Source: Basidiobolus meristosporus CBS 931.73 (Eukaryota; Basidiobolomycota; Basidiobolomycetes; Basidiobolales; Basidiobolaceae). From it: a DNA stretch of 64,000 nucleotides. Position 1 is the stretch's first letter. Each line of letters opens with the position of its first letter. The translations under genes and the position numbers were made by a program. Where the stretch lies: positions 62,001-126,000 of the forward strand of contig MCFE01000036.1 in the NCBI GenBank assembly GCA_002104905.1. The letters run 5' to 3'. The notes below the pieces were generated by a model. It saw only the letters and a list, made by a program, of their open reading frames with translations. It had not been told where the DNA came from and did not search any database. This document shows positions 1-9,531 of the stretch, in pieces.

Positions 1-1650
1 ATTGGTTTGGTAGAGGGTCGGAAAGAGTGGTGGTGTAATGGCCAACTGCTCTCTTGGATGCACCATAGGCGGATGGGGCACCCATCGAGACCTCCTCCAC
101 ATAGTTGGAAGGGAACATTCCAGCCCGTCTGCCGTACTCGTCCACTATTTCTCCGATCCACCAACCCTCATCAATCTCATCCAATACGGTAATCGTGTCG
201 CCTTTTCGGATCGGAAGCTCGTCTTTGGAGCCACCATCAAAGTCATATAGCACACGGACTAGCTTCTTCATGCCCCTATCAACACTGGGCTTTTTGGCAG
301 GAGCAGAGTTGGCATATGTGTAGGGTATCATATCCTCTGAAGTTTCACTATTGGATCTAGGTAAATGCGCGAACGTTGGGTTACGGACAGGCTGTGGAAA
401 CGATGTGGCTTGGTCTTCGAAATTAGTCGGTAGTGGGGTGCGGTGTGATTTGGAACGAGAGACTGCGTTATCGCCCCGTGCAGATAAGGTGGGGCTTTTG
501 CGGGTAGATTTGTAGTAATTGGAGTATTCGCTGATAGCAAGACAGGTCAGTGTCCGCTCATGTAGCTTGTTGAATACTATGTACCTTTGATCGAATATGT
601 CGCGGATCTCAGTCAGGAGCTGGACGTTCTTCTGGAAATACTCCAACTCCAAATCATAGAACCTGGCGAGCTGATCCATGTACATCTCCTACGAGCTGCT
701 CTTAGCCTGGATGCCTGCTTTTTCTGATACGTGACAACCAACCTCAGCATTACTGATGGCCACCATTTTGCTGTATGTGTCGTCCGCAGATTCGTTGAAC
801 TTCAGTTCCGCCGCACGCATCTGCTCCTCCAGCTCCGGTTTTTCTTTCTTCGCCTTTTGCACTGCGTTCATCTTGGCGTTGTAATCCAACCGGCGGGATT
901 CCATCTTCTTTCGCAGTTGCTTCAAAGTTCGTTTCCGTGGTCAGTGAGGTTTTCAGGGCATTTCGAATCGCTGGCGCTCTTTACCTGCAGCTCTTTCAAC
1001 TCATTCAGGGCGTTTCCAAGGCCATTCACATAAGCCTCTCGTAGGTTGTTGGCCTAGAACAATTCGTCAATGAGGGGAATACAACCCACGAAACGGGCTT
1101 CTGTACGAACGTAATCCAGCTGGTTGTTGGCAATCTGCTCCTGTGCTTGACCAAACCTAATCATAGCCTGACCTAGCATTCAACCCCACGAACACTTGGA
1201 TAAATAAGTGGAGACGTGTAGTCAGGAACACGCGAAGAAAAATACCGTATGGGGATTCGTTAGGTAGCAGCTGCCCCTGGGCGACCAAGGAATTAGCTAG
1301 GCTCAGGATGGGGGAGATCTTGTTCTTATCCTCCGGGCCCTTCTTCTTTTTCTCTGGACAAAGTTAGCACTCTTGCCCGCGATAGCCTGCTCAAAGAACC
1401 ACACTACCCAAAGTTCGTAGATACGCTTCCGAAGCGTCATATAGCCGCTCGAAGGTATCCTTACGCTGGTCCGCCTCCTGCTCTAGCCGGAGAAACTCAT
1501 CACTGCACTCGGTCTTGTTCGCTTTACCAAGTTTCTCCCCGGTCCACTATAGCAACCACCAGGTTAGCCAGGAGGACGGCGGGAACTGTTCCGTGACAAC
1601 TGACCCAATACCTGTTTAAACTTCCCCAAATTTTTCCCGATAGCGGTCAT
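1..1650 (-). CDS. BAR-SH3 domain protein (endophilin/Mug137-like), 3' end outside window
   Basis: Predicted membrane-curvature and endocytic scaffold protein. The CDS starts at the ATG 1648-1650 and has seven exons: 1612-1650, 1408-1546, 1246-1353, 1111-1172, 985-1053, 743-919 and 688-1. The six introns are 65, 54, 73, 57, 65 and 54 bp, all GT-AG and all phase-consistent; introns 1 and 2 contain CTAAC and intron 5 CTGAC as branch-site candidates. The N-terminus reads FGKLKQWTGEKLG-like (here LGKFKQWTGEKLGKANKTE), then a BAR helical core with the hallmark LRKKMESRRLDYNAK, an acidic/Ser-rich linker, and an SH3 domain at about residues 339-396 (VLYDFDGG, EGWWIGE and FPSNYVEEV motifs). About 427 residues are visible without a stop, so the C-terminus lies beyond position 1. 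In-frame TAGs at the 1054 and 689 borders are splice acceptors, not nonsense codons. This is the only intact-looking cellular gene here. Confidence 0.88.
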
Positions 1651-1796
1651 ACAATCAAGACGGAGGTTCTCTCAAGGTGTGTTGTAGGTTTTGAAGGGAA
1701 ACCTAAGGCGTATGGAGGTCGCCCTTCCTTAGCCATCCTTGAAATCCGGTGATGTCACTTCACCACCAAATCGGTCCTTCTCATTGAGACTTTGGG

Positions 1797-1803
1797 CCAA
1801 TCA
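1797..1803. promoter_or_regulatory. CCAAT box upstream of BAR-SH3 gene
   Basis: CCAATCA lies about 147 bp upstream of the ATG at 1650. CCAAT boxes bind the HAP/NF-Y complex in fungi. Position is plausible, but no expression evidence exists and the motif is short. Confidence 0.3.
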
Positions 1804-1900
1804 GGACTGGCTATGGATATCGGTACTGGTAGTGCTTATTACAAATAATGCCAATGCCTTAAATGGAAGATGCACCTAACTATTTCCTCCTGCATATACG

Positions 1901-1940
1901 GTGTAGTAGGGTGTAATAGGCTGTAATAGGGTGTAGTAAG
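1901..1940. repeat. Four tandem 10-bp units
   Basis: Four imperfect decamers of the form GTGTARTAGG in a row (third unit starts with C, last ends in AAG). It sits between the host gene promoter and the transposon-filled part of the window. The 220 bases after it (1941-2159) hold nothing I recognise. Confidence 0.7.
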
Positions 1941-2159
1941 GGTGATCACCAAAATCAAGTCATGCATCAACAGGTGGATGTTCATGATGTATGTTATATA
2001 TATCTGGTGTTGCTTACTGTACCAATGTCATTCAATGGCGCTCTTTTGCAATATAGCAAGACACACTAATAGTCTCCCTTTTTCAGTTCAAAGCTGGCCA
2101 AGACATAAGTGGCACTGGCACTATTGAATCTTGACTTTTACTTGTGAGCTGACTACTAA

Positions 2160-2510
2160 CTTGGGATTGCTGTATTTGTTTTGGAGATATTGGAAGTGAC
2201 TAGGACAAGTGGATTATATGGCTTTCACTTATTCATTTATTGAACTCACAAATGATATTTACACTTTTACAAGATTTTGGCAAATAAACACATGGAATAT
2301 GTGTAGGAAGGTTCCAAGAACATGTTTGCAAACTTTGAGGCTCTTTGGACCACTTGGAGATTTTCATGTCCTGGGTACCTGGTAATCTAGTGAAGTATTC
2401 AAGGTAAGCCTCAACAAGAAATTTCATCAGAATTATTAAATAATCATATTTATTATAATATATGTGACTATGTTAAGTAAGTATTTAGGCTTGGCTACAA
2501 AATGACAACA
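2160..2510 (-). repeat. Degenerate Copia-1-family LTR (minus)
   Basis: Reverse-complement of the Copia-1 LTR with many substitutions: the stretches for tattggaagtga, ggaaggttccaagaacatg and ttttcatgtcctgggtacctgg are recognisable in order. It ends ...gacaaca before the CCCCAC 3' junction found next to other copies. Confidence 0.65.
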
Positions 2511-2660
2511 CCCCACATAACTAAATGCACATATTGCAAGGCTTGATTGTAGTCTTTAGTACTTGAGGCTGTCTCTGGCTATTAGTTTTGCTTATTTTGT
2601 CAGTAGGATTGTAAACAAGCTTGCCAAGTTCTCTTCTAAAGCCTCTCTTATGAAACAGTT
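2511..2660 (-). pseudogene. Copia 3' terminal coding remnant
   Basis: About 150 bp that resembles, with many changes, the reverse complement of the last part of Copia Pol (RNase H C-terminus plus 3' polypurine junction), as seen more clearly at 3836-3990. It is trapped between two minus-strand LTR copies. No open frame remains. Confidence 0.5.
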
Positions 2661-3003
2661 GCAATATTCTGAGGAGTATTGAAAGTGATGTGGAGGACTA
2701 CAGGATTTACATTATTCACTTGTTGATTTATTGATCAAAAGTATGGTATTTGTTCTTTTGATAAAGTAGAGCAAACAAACATGTAGAACTTGTTAAGAAA
2801 GGTCCCAAGAATATGTGTGAAAAGTTTGGGGTCTTTTGGAAAACTTTGAGAAAGATCATATTCTGGGTACCTGATAATTTGGTGCAAGTATTCTAAGTAA
2901 ATCTCAACAATAAATTTGGTCAGGATGGAATGCTAATCACAGAATAAGATATATGTGACTAAGCTAGCATGAATACTTAGGTGACAACTTAATAATTACA
3001 ACA
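2661..3003 (-). repeat. Degenerate Copia-1-family LTR (minus)
   Basis: Second reverse-complement LTR copy, ending ...ttacaaca and followed by CTCCCACTCAAC, the complement of the element's polypurine tract. Diverged and with small indels relative to the LTR at 4197-4545. Confidence 0.65.
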
Positions 3004-3487
3004 CTCCCACTCAACAGAACATTCATAAGTAATAAATACATGTTGAGAGTGTGCCATTTGTAATGGAGAGCATAAAATTTAACTTTGTTACATACTGGAG
3101 TAGTATACTATCCAACAGTATATGCATTTGTGTTCAACTTATGTAAACAAGTAACTTGTAATTCAAGTGCATACCTACTCAATAGTATGCCTAAAATTTA
3201 GGATGATCTGACTAAAATACTAATCATCATCTTTGATCACTTGCATGGGCTTGAATATTGATATGAGTCTGCTTATCAGATTGAAATAGTGAAATATAGG
3301 ATCTGGTCTATCCAATGCTTCTTATTTGAGCAAAATTTACCCACTTTTGGTCAAGTTAGGGCTTTGCTATTTATGGCAGATCTGGAGTTTCCTTATATCC
3401 AAGCAACAGTCTAATTCATTTGGACAATTTCACTGTGTGTCCATATTTGGCTCAGGGACAGATAGTTCCATCATATATACTGTATAA
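3004..3487. other. Unassigned AT-rich repeat debris
   Basis: Begins with the polypurine-tract complement of a minus-strand Copia, so the first part is probably Copia 3' internal sequence. Beyond about 3100 I see no open frame and no match to other parts of the window. Confidence 0.4.
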
Positions 3488-3835
3488 TGCTATAAGAGTC
3501 TTTGAGATAATACAAGTGATTGGAATAACAAGTATATTATGCGGTTTCCACTTAACAATTTATCAAATGTAAAAGTGGCATTCATACTTTACATTGTCTT
3601 GGCATAATGAACATGTAGAATAGGTTTGGAAAGGTCCCAAGAACATGTGTGCAAAGCTCAGCACTGTTTGGACAACTTTGAGAATTCTCATGTTCTGGGT
3701 ACCTGATAATTTGGTGAAAATATTCCAAGTAAATCCAAAAAAGGAATTTGGTCAGTATTCTCTGGGACTTGTAGGTAATGATCCCAGTGACTAAGCTAGA
3801 TGAATATTTAGGTGGAATTACAAATTTTTACAACA
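3488..3835 (-). repeat. 3' LTR of minus-strand Copia (Copia-1m)
   Basis: About 348 bp, reverse complement of the Copia-1 LTR, ending ...tttttacaaca followed directly by the polypurine complement and the end of Copia Pol at 3836-4080. It is the downstream LTR of the minus-strand element whose RT region lies at 9532-10743. Confidence 0.75.
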
Positions 3836-4080
3836 CTCCCACTCAACAAAATGTTCCTACTGACTAGTCCTAGTTTTGACCAAGATATTCAAACTTATCT
3901 CTAGCTAATGGTTTGGTAAATATGTCTGCAATCATTTCATCTGTTGGACAGTAAGCTAAGCTAACCAAGTTATTCTCTATAGCTTCACATATGAAATGAT
4001 GTCTAGTTTCTATGTGTTTAGTTCTAGCATGAAAAGTTGGATTTCTACCTAATTGTATACATCCTTGATTATCTTGAAAC
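3836..4080 (-). pseudogene. Copia-1m Pol C-terminal (RNase H) fragment
   Basis: Reverse complement of the last ~245 bp of Copia-1 Pol (compare 8290-8521). It encodes the end of the RNase H domain with the equivalents of QDNQGCIQLGRNP and the conserved DIFTKPLA stretch near the C-terminus. It is cut off at 4080 by an LTR; the upstream Pol part resumes at 9532. The two parts are separated by a 59-bp duplication, two LTRs and Copia-1. Confidence 0.75.
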
Positions 4081-4196
4081 TGTTGTCAGAGTCTTGGGGA
4101 TATTGGAAGTGATTGGGAGAACAAATAGATCATGTGGTTTTCACTTAATTATTCATTGAATGTTAAAGTAGTATTTATACTTCTACATGATCTTGG
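4081..4196 (-). repeat. Left part of older Copia LTR hosting Copia-1
   Basis: Starts TGTTGTCAGAGTCTTGG and matches the reverse complement of the Copia-1 LTR until position 4196, where Copia-1 begins. The remainder of this LTR continues at 8886. The last bases, CTTGG, are the left target duplication. Confidence 0.8.
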
Positions 4197-4545
4197 TGTT
4201 GTAAAAATTTGTATTTCCACCTAAATATTCACCTAACTTAGTCACTTAGATCATCACCTTCAAATCCTAGAGAATACTGACCAAATTCCTTGTCGGGATT
4301 TACTTAGAATATTTTCACCAAAATGCCAGGTACCCAGAACATGAAAATTCTCAAAGTTGTCCAAACAGCCCCAAACTTTGCACACATGTTCTTGGGACCT
4401 TCCTTAACCTATTCTACGTGTTTGTAATGCCAAGACCAGGTAAAAGTATAAATACTACTTTTACATTCAATAAATCATTAAGTGAAAACCACATATTCTA
4501 CTTATTCTCCCAATCACTTCCAATATCTCCAAGACTCTTACAACA
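4197..4545 (+). repeat. Copia-1 5' LTR
   Basis: 349 bp, TGTTG...CAACA. A TATAAATA box at about 4447-4454 is followed after about 15 bp by CAATAAATC, a candidate poly(A) signal, so the R region should begin just downstream. Confidence 0.9.
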
Positions 4546-4559
4546 GGTTATGAGCCCTG
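4546..4559 (+). promoter_or_regulatory. Primer-binding site, initiator tRNA-Met anticodon arm
   Basis: GGTTATGAGCCCTG directly abuts the LTR. It is the reverse complement of the anticodon stem-loop of eukaryotic initiator tRNA-Met (CAGGGCUCAUAACC as I recall it for yeast), not of a tRNA 3' end. This half-tRNA priming is known for Drosophila copia and yeast Ty5. Confidence 0.8.
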
Positions 4560-4576
4560 AGCTGTCACTCTTTACA

Positions 4577-7500
4577 ATGTCTACTACTGCTATTACTGGA
4601 ATTTTTCCCTCTGCTGAAAAGTTGGATGGATCTAACTACCAAGTGTGGAAGGTCAAGATGAAGATGCTGCTACAAGAAAGAGGCCTTTGGGATATTGTCA
4701 TGGGAGAAGAATGCCCTCCTAAAAATGTGGGAGAGGAAGCCTTAAAGTACCAGAAGAAAGAACAAAGTGCCTTTAACTGCATTTGCCTTAATGTCAAGGA
4801 CAAATTGCTGATTCAATGCTCAAGAGCAAAAACGGCAAAGAATGCCTGGAAGGCATTAGAAGACACCTACCAGTCATGTTCAGCTGCCAAGAAAATGTAT
4901 CTGAGACAAAAATTCTTTACTACAAAGATGCTGCCAGGAGAAGAAATGAAAAATCTAATTAACAGATTTACCCTGCTGGTAGATGAGATGGAATCTGTGG
5001 GCGTACCAACTACTGATGAGAATGTGATAGTTACCATCCTGAATAGCCTGACAGACAAGTTTCAGGGCCTTGTATCAGCCCTAGAGTCCAGAACTGAAGA
5101 TTTGACCTTAAATTACATATATGGAAGGCTCCTGGATGAAGAATTAAGAAAATCAAGTGCCAATAAGAAGGAAGAAGAAAATGCTTTAATAAGCAATGAT
5201 AACCAACAAAAGAGGTACCCAAGACCCTACAAAGGCAACAACAACCTATTTTGCAACTACTGCAAAAGGAAAGGACACACATCAGACCAGTGTCTCAAAA
5301 AGAGAGATTATCAGCAAAAGAAGCCTGAATATGGAAATGCTGCAACAACTAAAGATAGATTATTCATATCTGCACTAAATATGACCACAAACAAGGATTC
5401 TCAGACGTGGTATATTGACTCTGGAGCTTCTCAACACTTTACACACCAAAAAGAACTTTTTACCCAATATCAAGAAATTCCAATTAAGAAGGTTTTCATG
5501 GGTGACAATAGAACACTTGATGCAGTGGGAGAAGGAACTATCCAAGTAAACCTTAGAAGCAGTGAAGGAAGCCATACACTGACCTTTAAAGAAGTACTCT
5601 ATGTACCAGAAATAGTCAAGAACCTACTCTCTGTAAGCAAGGCCACAGCAGAAGGACTCAGTTTCAGTTTTGACAATTCTAGATGCAGGATCACTGATCT
5701 AAATGGTGCTCATATTGCTTTGGGCATCAGAGATCAGAATCTATACAAGTTGACTTATATTCCATCATATCTGGAAGCCAATATAAGTAACTTAAATGAA
5801 GAAACACCAATGCTATGGCACAGGAGATTTGGGCACATCAATTTTGATTATTCATGCAAAATGATCAAAGATCAGCTAATTTCTGGAGTGAAAATTGATC
5901 CCCCAGCTAATTTGGAGCACTGTGAAGCCTGCATATATGGGAAACAAGCCAGACAACTGTTCAAGAGCTCTGGGTTAATCAAAACTAAGAAAAAATTAGA
6001 TCTAATTCACTTAGATCTGTGTGGACCTATGCAAAATTTATCCTTAGGCGGGATGAAGAATTTAATCACTTTTATTGATGATTATACAAGATACACATGG
6101 GTCTACTTCATGGAGAGAAAGGAAGAAGCTCTGTCTAAGCTCAGGGAGTTTAAAGCCATCGTGGAGAGAGAAACTGGTGAAAAAATCAAGAAAATACGCT
6201 CTGACAATGGTGGAGAATATACCTCAAAACTCTTCATCCACTTCTGCAGAATTCATGGGATAAAGCAAGAGACTACTGTACCATACTTCCCACAGCAAAA
6301 TGGAGTAGCAGAACAAGCTAACAGATCAATAATTGATATGGCAAGATCTATGATCCATGATCAAATATCATCCTATGGTGTTTGGGCGGAATCAGTTGCC
6401 ACTGCTGTATACCTTAAAAATAGGAGTTATAACAGAATACTTTGTGATTCTACTCCATTTGAAGCATGGTATGGATACAGACCAAGTGCAGAACATCTAA
6501 GAATATTTAGGTGTACAGCATCTGCCAAAAAACTGGCCGGAAATCAGTCAAAATTTGAGCCAAAAAGTGTAAAATGCATATTTTTGGGCTACTGCAATGA
6601 GAGTAAGGCATACAGACTCTACAATACCAAAGCAAAGAAGCTTATCAAGTCCAGGGATGTGTTGTTTGATGAAAATTCTAAATTTTCACAAAAAATGACA
6701 TCAGATGATGACAAAAATTTGATCTCAAGTCCACCAATTGTCAGGATTGAATCAGAGCAAAACAATGAAATTTTTTTTCACTCCAGAGGACTCTACAACT
6801 GTGGTTCAGCCAGAATCAGTGCCCAGGAATATCCCAGAAGTGATCATTCCAGTATCAAATGCCCAGAGATTCAATTGGACAAGAAATAGCCCAAATTACT
6901 ATATCAATGAGGGTACAAACTTAGCCTATGCCTATTCAGTCCATATTGATGAGCCCCAGACTGTAAAAGAGGCCCTAAATAGCCCTCAGACAAAGTTTTG
7001 GAGATCTGTAATGACTGAGGAATATCAGGCCCTGATGGAAAATTAAACTTGGGACTTAGTCAAATTACCAATCAACCAAAAATCAATTGGATGCAGATGG
7101 GTCTTCAAGACAAAATCAAGGCTGATGGTACAATTGAAAGATACAAAGCAAGACTTGTAGCCAAAGGATACTCTCAAACAAAAGGACTTGACTATACTGA
7201 GACCTTTGCACCGGTAGTCAAGTTTAACTCCATCAGATTAATATTGGCTATTGCAGCCAAATATAAGTTATTTATTCATCAAATGGATGTAAAAACTGCA
7301 TTTTTGAATGGAGAACTTGATGAGGACGTGTATATGGACCAGCCTGATTGGTTTGTTGACCAAGATAACCCCCATTTGGTCTGCAAGCTTAAAAAGTCAC
7401 TATATGGTCTCAAACAATCACCAAGAGCCTGGAATTGCAAGATAGATTCTTATTTGGAATCTTTGAGTTTCAAAAGAAGTAATGCTGACTATAGTATATA

Positions 7501-8521
7501 CTATAAGCCAGATAGAGCAAATCCAGTTCTATTAGCTCTATATGTGGATGGTCTTATTATAGCCACCAATAACCTAGAAACATTGGAAGAGACTAAATCC
7601 AGCCTATTTAAGGAGTTCAAGATGTCCGATCTAGGAGAACTTAGTTACTACTTAGGGATTAAGTTCTCCATAGACAGAAGTACCCAGACTATTACCCTAA
7701 GCCTATCCAAGTATATTCAAGATATACTAAAGAAGTACAAAATGGAAGACTGTAAACCGGCAGCTGCCCCAATGGAGACAAACCTTAACTTGGTCAAAAC
7801 TCAACCAAATCAAGAGAGCTTGGTGCCATCTGAAAGCCCTGACTTTCCTTATCAATTTATGGTTGGCAGTCTGATGTATATTATGCCTGGAACACGTCCA
7901 GATATCTCATATTCAGTGGGAATTGTCAGCCAACATAATCAGAATTATGGATCTGATCATATTGCAGCAGTTGAGCGGATTTTTAGATACCTAAAAGGAA
8001 CTGCTGATATCTGCTTAAGATACACTTATAAGGATTCAGAACAGGATCTTGTGGGATACTCTGCTGCTGATTGGGAACGAAATTTGGAAGACAGAAGATC
8101 CACCACAGGATACACCTTTCTTTACTGTAAAGGAGCAATTTCATGGAATTCAAGAAAGCAACCAACCGTAGCACTTTCTACTACAGAGGCAGAGTATATG
8201 GCAGCCTGTGAAGCTACAAAAGAAGCAATGTGGCTAAGAAAGCTCCTTAAAGATTTAGGCCTATGTCAAAAAACGCCTATTACTCTATTTCAAGATAATC
8301 AAGGATGTATACAATTAGGTAGAAATCCAGCTTTTCATGCTAGAATCAAGCACATAGATATTAGACATCATTTCATATGTGAAGCTATAGAGAATAACTT
8401 GGTTAGCTTAGCTTACTGTCCTACAGATGAAATGATTGCAGACATATTTACCAAACCATTAGCTAGAGACAAGTTTGAATATCTTAGGTCAAAATTAGGA
8501 CTAGTCAGTATGAACATTTAG
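4577..8521 (+). pseudogene. Copia-1 Gag-Pol polyprotein, broken
   Basis: Chosen start is the ATG at 4577 (MSTTAITGIFP), the first in frame after the primer-binding site apart from an overlapping one within it. In order: Gag (UBN2-like, LDGSNYQVWKVKM), CCHC knuckle CNYCKRKGHTSDQC, protease WYIDSGAS, pre-integrase WHRRFGHI, integrase with D (HLDLCGPM), D (RSDNGGEY) and E (GVAEQANR), then RT (KTAFLNG, YGLKQSPRAW) and RNase H (TTEAEYMAA). Lesions: a one-base shift in a T run near 6770, a TAA at about 7044, and a one-base loss in an A run near 7112. The RT catalytic YVDD reads YVDG at about 7550, so the enzyme would be inactive even if the frame were whole. Confidence 0.88.
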
Positions 8522-8532
8522 CTGAGTGGGAG
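8522..8532 (+). promoter_or_regulatory. Copia-1 polypurine tract
   Basis: Purine-rich CTGAGTGGGAG immediately before the 3' LTR; primes plus-strand DNA synthesis in LTR elements. Its complement marks the edges of the minus-strand copies. Confidence 0.7.
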
Positions 8533-8880
8533 TGTTGTAAAAATGTGTATTTCCACCTAAATATTTACCTAACTTAGTCACTTGAATCATCACCTTCAAA
8601 TCCTAGAGAATACTGACCAAATTCCTTGTTGGGATTACTTAGAATATTTTCACCAAAATGCCAGGTACCCAGAACATGAAAATTCTCAAAGTTGTCCAAA
8701 CAGCACCAGACTTTGCACACATGTTCTTGGGACCTTCCTTAACCTATTCTACGTGTTTGTAATGCCAAGACCAGGTAAAAGTATAAATACTACTTTTACA
8801 TTCAATAAATCATTAAGTGAAAACCACATAATCTACTTATTCTCCCATTCACTTCCAGTATCTCCAAGACTCTTACAACA
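8533..8880 (+). repeat. Copia-1 3' LTR
   Basis: 348 bp, TGTTG...CAACA, about 97% identical to 4197-4545 by eye. Same TATAAATA and AATAAA arrangement. Confidence 0.9.
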
Positions 8881-8885
8881 CCTGG

Positions 8886-9118
8886 CATAGCAAACACATA
8901 GAATAGGTTCAGGAAGGTCCCAAGAGCATGTGTGCAAAGTTTGGTGCTGTTTGGACAAATTTGAGAATTTTCCTGTTCTGGGTACCTGGTATTCTGGTGA
9001 AAATATTCTAAGAAAATCCCAACAAGGAATTTGGTCAGTATTCTCTAGGATTTGAAGGTAATGATCTAAGGGACTAAGTTAGGTCAATACTTAGGTGGAA
9101 TTACAAATTTTTACATCA
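8886..9118 (-). repeat. Right part of older Copia LTR hosting Copia-1
   Basis: Continues the LTR interrupted at 4196 (catagcaaacacatagaatagg onward in the reverse-complement sense) and ends ...ttttacatca at 9118. With 4081-4196 it makes one ~350 bp LTR. Confidence 0.8.
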
Positions 9119-9182
9119 CTTACTTCTAGCATGAAAAGTTGGATTTCTACCTAATTGTATACATCCTTGATTATCTTGAAAT
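9119..9182 (-). repeat. Second copy of a 59-bp Copia RNase H segment
   Basis: Positions 9124-9181 repeat 4022-4079 essentially base for base (RNase H region encoding QDNQGCIQLG, minus strand). Both copies are followed by a Copia LTR, so segment plus LTR appears twice in tandem. The last five bases, GAAAT, are the left target duplication of the next solo LTR. Confidence 0.7.
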
Positions 9183-9531
9183 TGTTGCAAGAGTCTTGGA
9201 GATATTGGATGTCATTGGGAGAACAAGTAGATTATGTGGCATTTACATAATAATTTATTGAATGTAAAAGTAGTAATTATACTTCTACATGATTTTGGCA
9301 TAACAAATGTGTAGAATAGGCTTAGGAAGGTCCCAAGAGCATGTATGCAAAGTTTGGGGCTGTTAAGATAACTTTGAGAATTTTCATGTTCTGGGAACCT
9401 AATATCTTGGTGAAGATATTTCTAAGTAAATCCAACAGGGAATTTGGACAGTATTCCCTAGGATTTGAAGGTAATGATATAAGTGACTTAGTTAGATGAG
9501 TATTTAGGTGGAATTATAAGTTTTTACAACA
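9183..9531 (-). repeat. Solo Copia-1-family LTR with GAAAT duplication
   Basis: 349 bp, TGTTGCAAGAG...TTTTTACAACA, flanked by GAAAT at 9178-9182 and 9532-9536. It lies within the RNase H coding part of Copia-1m and has no internal region, so it formed by LTR-LTR recombination after insertion. Confidence 0.85.

Larger units (their letters stand above)
4197..8880 (+). mobile_element. Copia-1, Ty1/Copia LTR retrotransposon
   Basis: Complete-length 4.7 kb element: 5' LTR 4197-4545, primer-binding site 4546-4559, Gag-Pol 4577-8521, polypurine tract 8522-8532, 3' LTR 8533-8880. Flanks are CTTGG (4192-4196) and CCTGG (8881-8885), a 5-bp target duplication with one change. It sits in a reverse-oriented older LTR of the same family. 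LTRs differ at about eleven positions by eye, so it is older than Copia-2. Confidence 0.92.

Noticed and set aside
731-1033. 100-codon plus-strand frame opposite the BAR-SH3 gene
   Set aside because: Antisense shadow of BAR exons and introns; no domain, and the minus-strand reading gives a clear protein family with correct splice phases.
4418-4576. Gag start at 4418
   Set aside because: That ATG and the following 53 codons lie in the LTR and primer site; the ATG at 4577 starts the family-like Gag sequence.
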